A stretch of 7,616 nucleotides of DNA from Pseudomonadota bacterium (GTDB taxonomy: Bacteria > Pseudomonadota > Alphaproteobacteria > Acetobacterales > Acetobacteraceae): NCBI GenBank assembly GCA_021808205.1, contig JAKBCD010000065.1, forward strand, positions 1-7,616, read 5' to 3'. Both the position numbers and the translations under genes were made by a program. Under the pieces are notes generated by a model, which ran no database searches, was not told the DNA's origin, and saw only the letters and a list, made by a program, of their open reading frames with translations. Every line of letters begins with the position of its first letter. Position 1 is the first letter of the stretch. This document shows, one piece after another, positions 5,571-7,616 of this stretch.

Positions 5571-6470
5571 ATGGCACATCGCATCGGCATCGATTTAGGC
5601 GGAACCAAAACCGAGATTATGGTGTTGGGCGAGGCCGGCACGCCCCTGCTGCGCCGCCGCCGCCCCACCCCCACGGGGTATGAATCCGCCTTGCGCACCA
5701 TCGTGGAGATGGTGGCCGAGGCTGAGCAGGAAACCGGCCCCGCCAGCGTGGGCGTGGGCATTCCCGGCTGCATCTCGCCTGCCACCGGGCTGGTGAAGAA
5801 CGCCAATTCCAACGCGCTGAACGGCCATGCGTTCGACCGCGACCTCGCAACCCTGCTGGGCCGCCCGGTGCGCGTGGCCAACGACGCGAACTGCTTTGCC
5901 CTCTCCGAAGCCACGGACGGCGCGGGGGCGGGCTGCGCCGTGGTGTTCGGCGTGATTCTGGGCACCGGCACCGGCGCGGGTATTGTGGTGAATGGCGCCA
6001 TTCTGGAAGGCCGCCACCGCCTGGCGGGCGAATTTGGCCATACCCCCTTGCCATGGCCACGGCCAGATGAGCTGCCGCTACCGGGCTGCTGGTGCGGGCA
6101 GGCGGGTTGTCTGGAACTCTACCTTGCTGGCCCCGCTCTGGCGCGCGACTGCGACGGGCCAGACCATACGGACGCCAGCGCCCTGCCCGCCCGCGCCGCG
6201 ACGGGTGACGAAACAGCCCGCGCCGCGCTGAACCGCCATGCAAACCGGCTGGCCCGCGCGCTCGCCACCGTCACCAATCTGCTGGACCCGGACTGCATCG
6301 TGCTCGGCGGCGGGCTCTCCAACATGGCGCATCTCTATGCCGAGCTGCCCGGCCTGATGCGGCCGTATGTGTTCTCAGACCATGTGGCGCCGAATATCGT
6401 GAAGGCAAAGCACGGGGATTCGTCTGGCGTACGCGGCGCGGCCTGGCTATGGCCCGCGCATAACGGTTAA
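5571..6470 (+). CDS. ROK-family sugar kinase, Mak (fructokinase)-like
   Basis: The 299-residue product is a complete ROK kinase. It has the phosphate-binding loop GIDLGGTKTE (6-15), GIPGCISP (63-70), KNANSNALNG (76-85), catalytic Asp105 in NDANC, and GTGTGAG (131-137). The zinc site is made of His157 (EFGH) plus Cys173, Cys175 and Cys180 (CWCGQAGC), followed by VLGGGLSN (244-251). The C-terminus KHGDSSGVRGAAWLWP (280-295) and the KNANS block closely match E. coli Mak, which phosphorylates fructose and mannose. Related ROK enzymes phosphorylate GlcNAc, so an amino-sugar role is possible but not shown. The start at 5571 gives the standard N-terminus; upstream in-frame sequence does not resemble ROK proteins. 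The ribosome binding site is weak. The gene is divergent from the TusA-like gene, and its TAA shares bases with the stop of the convergent dipeptidase. Confidence 0.93.
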   Translation: MAHRIGIDLGGTKTEIMVLGEAGTPLLRRRRPTPTGYESALRTIVEMVAEAEQETGPASVGVGIPGCISPATGLVKNANSNALNGHAFDRDLATLLGRPVRVANDANCFALSEATDGAGAGCAVVFGVILGTGTGAGIVVNGAILEGRHRLAGEFGHTPLPWPRPDELPLPGCWCGQAGCLELYLAGPALARDCDGPDHTDASALPARAATGDETARAALNRHANRLARALATVTNLLDPDCIVLGGGLSNMAHLYAELPGLMRPYVFSDHVAPNIVKAKHGDSSGVRGAAWLWPAHNG

Positions 6471-7498
6471 TCCGCCGCCGCCAGCCGTTCCTGCGCTACG
6501 TCCTCGGCCTTGCGCATCAACCGCAGGAAGTTCCCGCCCCAGATCTTGGCGATCTCCTCCCGCCCATAGCCGCGCCGGGCCAGAGCGGCGGTCAGGTTCG
6601 GGGTTTGCGCCGCGTTCATGTAACCGCGCACGCCGCCGCCGCCGTCAAAATCCGTGCCGATGCCCACATGGTCTATCCCCATGCGCTTCACAGCGTAATC
6701 CACATGGTCGACGATATCCTCCACCGTCAGATCCATCGCCCGGGCCTGCGGCCGCAGAAAATTGGAAACGATGGTGATCTGCGCCAGCCCGCCGGTGCCG
6801 GCCAGCATCTCCAGCTGCTCATCGTCCAGATTTCGCTTATGGTCGCACAACGCCTTCATGCAGCTATGCGTCGCCACCACCGGCGTGCGGGAGCGCCGAA
6901 CCGCCTGCATCATGGTTTTTTTGGAAGCATGGGAGACGTCCACCAGCACGCCCAGCTCGTTCATCCGCGCCACTACATCCTGCCCAAAGTCAGACAGCCC
7001 GCCATATTCCTCCACCTCGTCCCCCAGCATGGGCAGCGCGATGGCGGCATCGGCAATTTCATTATGGCCGTTATGGGTCAGTGTCATGTAGCGGATGCCC
7101 GTTGCCGCGAACACATCCAGCAGCGCCATATTTTTGCCGATGGCATAGCCATTCTCGATCGCCGGAATAATCCCGGACCTGCCGGCCGCGAAAGCGGCCT
7201 CTACCCCCGCCGCGCTCAGCGCCAGCATCCCGCCCGCATCGCTCTGGGCCATGGCGGCAATGGAGGCAAGCATGGCCCGGGCGCGGGCTGTTGCCGCCTC
7301 ATGCCCCGCCTCATCCCTGCGGCCTTGCGGAATATAGGCCGCGAAACATACGGCACTCACCCGCCCGCGCTTCAGCTTGGGCAGGTCCACACAGCGCGGC
7401 CCATCCTCAAACGGGCTGGGGCCTTCGGGCCAGGGAATATCAACATGTGTATCAATGACCAGCAGGCCATCATGCGGATCGTCGCTCATTGCCCCCAT
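6467..7498 (-). CDS. M19 membrane-dipeptidase (renal dipeptidase) family protein
   Basis: The 343-residue product has the full zinc dipeptidase signature in order. The signature comprises IDTHVDIP (His18, Asp20), IPAIENG (Glu115, bridging ligand), LTHNGHNEIAD (140-150), DVSHAS (His190), ATHSCMKALCDHKRNLDD (His211) and GIGTDFDGG (Asp283). M19 enzymes hydrolyse dipeptides, including ones with a D-residue at the C-terminus, so cell-wall dipeptides are possible substrates; others in the clan act on unusual peptides or lactones. No signal peptide is present despite the family name, so a cytoplasmic location is likely. The frame is open upstream to 7612, but that extension is Arg-rich, unlike the family, and collides with a possible divergent gene. 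Met at 7498 (AGGG about 9 bases upstream) or at 7489 is more credible. The 3' end overlaps the kinase stop codon. Confidence 0.92.
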   Translation of the reverse strand: MGAMSDDPHDGLLVIDTHVDIPWPEGPSPFEDGPRCVDLPKLKRGRVSAVCFAAYIPQGRRDEAGHEAATARARAMLASIAAMAQSDAGGMLALSAAGVEAAFAAGRSGIIPAIENGYAIGKNMALLDVFAATGIRYMTLTHNGHNEIADAAIALPMLGDEVEEYGGLSDFGQDVVARMNELGVLVDVSHASKKTMMQAVRRSRTPVVATHSCMKALCDHKRNLDDEQLEMLAGTGGLAQITIVSNFLRPQARAMDLTVEDIVDHVDYAVKRMGIDHVGIGTDFDGGGGVRGYMNAAQTPNLTAALARRGYGREEIAKIWGGNFLRLMRKAEDVAQERLAAAD

Positions 7499-7541
7499 GG
7501 TTGAGCGCCCTGCGGCCCGCGTCAAGCGCCTTGCGCATAAC

Positions 7542-7547
7542 GGAGGG
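7542..7547 (+). promoter_or_regulatory. Shine-Dalgarno-like GGAGGG before a GTG
   Basis: GGAGGG lies 5 bases before the GTG at 7553. It is one of the best Shine-Dalgarno matches in the window and the main reason to suspect a + strand gene leaving the right edge. Confidence 0.35.
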
Positions 7548-7552
7548 TAAAG

Positions 7553-7616
7553 GTGCCGCCGCCGCCGGGGCGCGTAATGCCCCTTCGGGCAAGGCGCCCA
7601 CCCGCGCCGCATATAC
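7553..7616 (+). CDS. Possible 5' end of a gene running off the window
   Basis: The frame from GTG at 7553 (or ATG at 7577) stays open to the window edge, about 21 codons. It encodes a Pro/Arg-rich start, MPPPPGRVMPLRARRPP if the GTG is read as Met. Support comes from the well-placed GGAGGG and from a sensible divergent layout: 54 bases separate it from the dipeptidase start at 7498. The stretch is far too short to name a family, and Pro/Arg-rich frames are common by chance in DNA this GC-rich. It may simply be intergenic DNA. Confidence 0.25.
   Translation, partial: MPPPPGRVMPLRARRPPAPHI

Noticed and set aside
7184..7199. Perfect hairpin GGCCGC-GAAA-GCGGCC
   Set aside because: It sits inside dipeptidase coding sequence, on the strand opposite the mRNA, where the codons simply encode an Ala-rich stretch. 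Such stems are expected by chance at this GC content.
6605..7504. 299-codon plus-strand open frame opposite the dipeptidase
   Set aside because: The minus strand holds all M19 metal ligands in order. The plus-strand product is His/Arg/Gln-rich antisense translation.
7578..7591. TGCCC-CTTC-GGGCA hairpin near the right edge
   Set aside because: It is a 5-bp stem with no T run and would lie inside the possible gene at 7553. It is probably a chance feature of GC-rich sequence.
7499..7612. Start of the dipeptidase at 7612
   Set aside because: The extra 38 residues are Arg-rich, are not a signal peptide, do not fit the family, and overlap a possible divergent gene start.

Overview
The window is GC-rich chromosomal DNA, tightly packed with coding sequence on both strands. 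It looks like an alphaproteobacterium, most plausibly Rhodospirillales/Acetobacteraceae. This rests on the base composition, on the gene string histone-deacetylase-like / xseB / ispA (a familiar alphaproteobacterial arrangement), and on the residue style of the proteins. The taxon is an inference from reading, not a search result. I see no insertion sequence, integrase, CRISPR array or rRNA.

Layout. (1) 1-444 (+): an OsmC-family thiol peroxidase-like protein. (2) 507-580 (+): a complete tRNA-Arg with anticodon CCT and no encoded CCA. (3) 607-2607 (+): a single 666-residue polypeptide joining an N-acetylglucosamine-6-phosphate deacetylase (NagA) to an N-acetylmuramic acid 6-phosphate etherase (MurQ). 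It is followed at 2641-3141 by a small multi-pass membrane protein of unknown function. (4) 5508 down to 3157 (-): a compact four-gene run of TusA-like protein, histone-deacetylase-family amidohydrolase, xseB and ispA. Its first two genes overlap by 4 bases and its last two are 1 base apart. (5) 5571-6470 (+): a ROK-family sugar kinase close to E. coli Mak, divergent from the four-gene run across a 62-bp gap that holds a 14-bp near-palindrome. (6) 7498 down to 6467 (-): an M19 (renal/membrane-type) dipeptidase, convergent with the kinase, with the two stop codons sharing bases. (7) A possible start of another + strand gene at 7553 that runs out of the window.

How the genes fit together. The clearest theme is cell-wall sugar salvage. 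MurQ removes D-lactate from MurNAc-6-phosphate to give GlcNAc-6-phosphate, and NagA deacetylates that to GlcN-6-phosphate. Here both consecutive steps sit in one chain with the recognisable catalytic residues present. The ROK kinase and the M19 dipeptidase could supply related steps (hexose or amino-sugar phosphorylation, muropeptide dipeptide cleavage), but they are separate transcription units and the link is conjecture. The minus-strand run combines isoprenoid precursor synthesis (IspA) with the exonuclease VII small subunit. The dxs gene that often follows ispA in related genomes is not there.

Most worth a second look: the NagA-MurQ fusion; the TusA-like protein whose persulfide-carrying Cys is replaced by Ser; the hybrid metal-site motif in NagA; and the palindrome between the divergent units.
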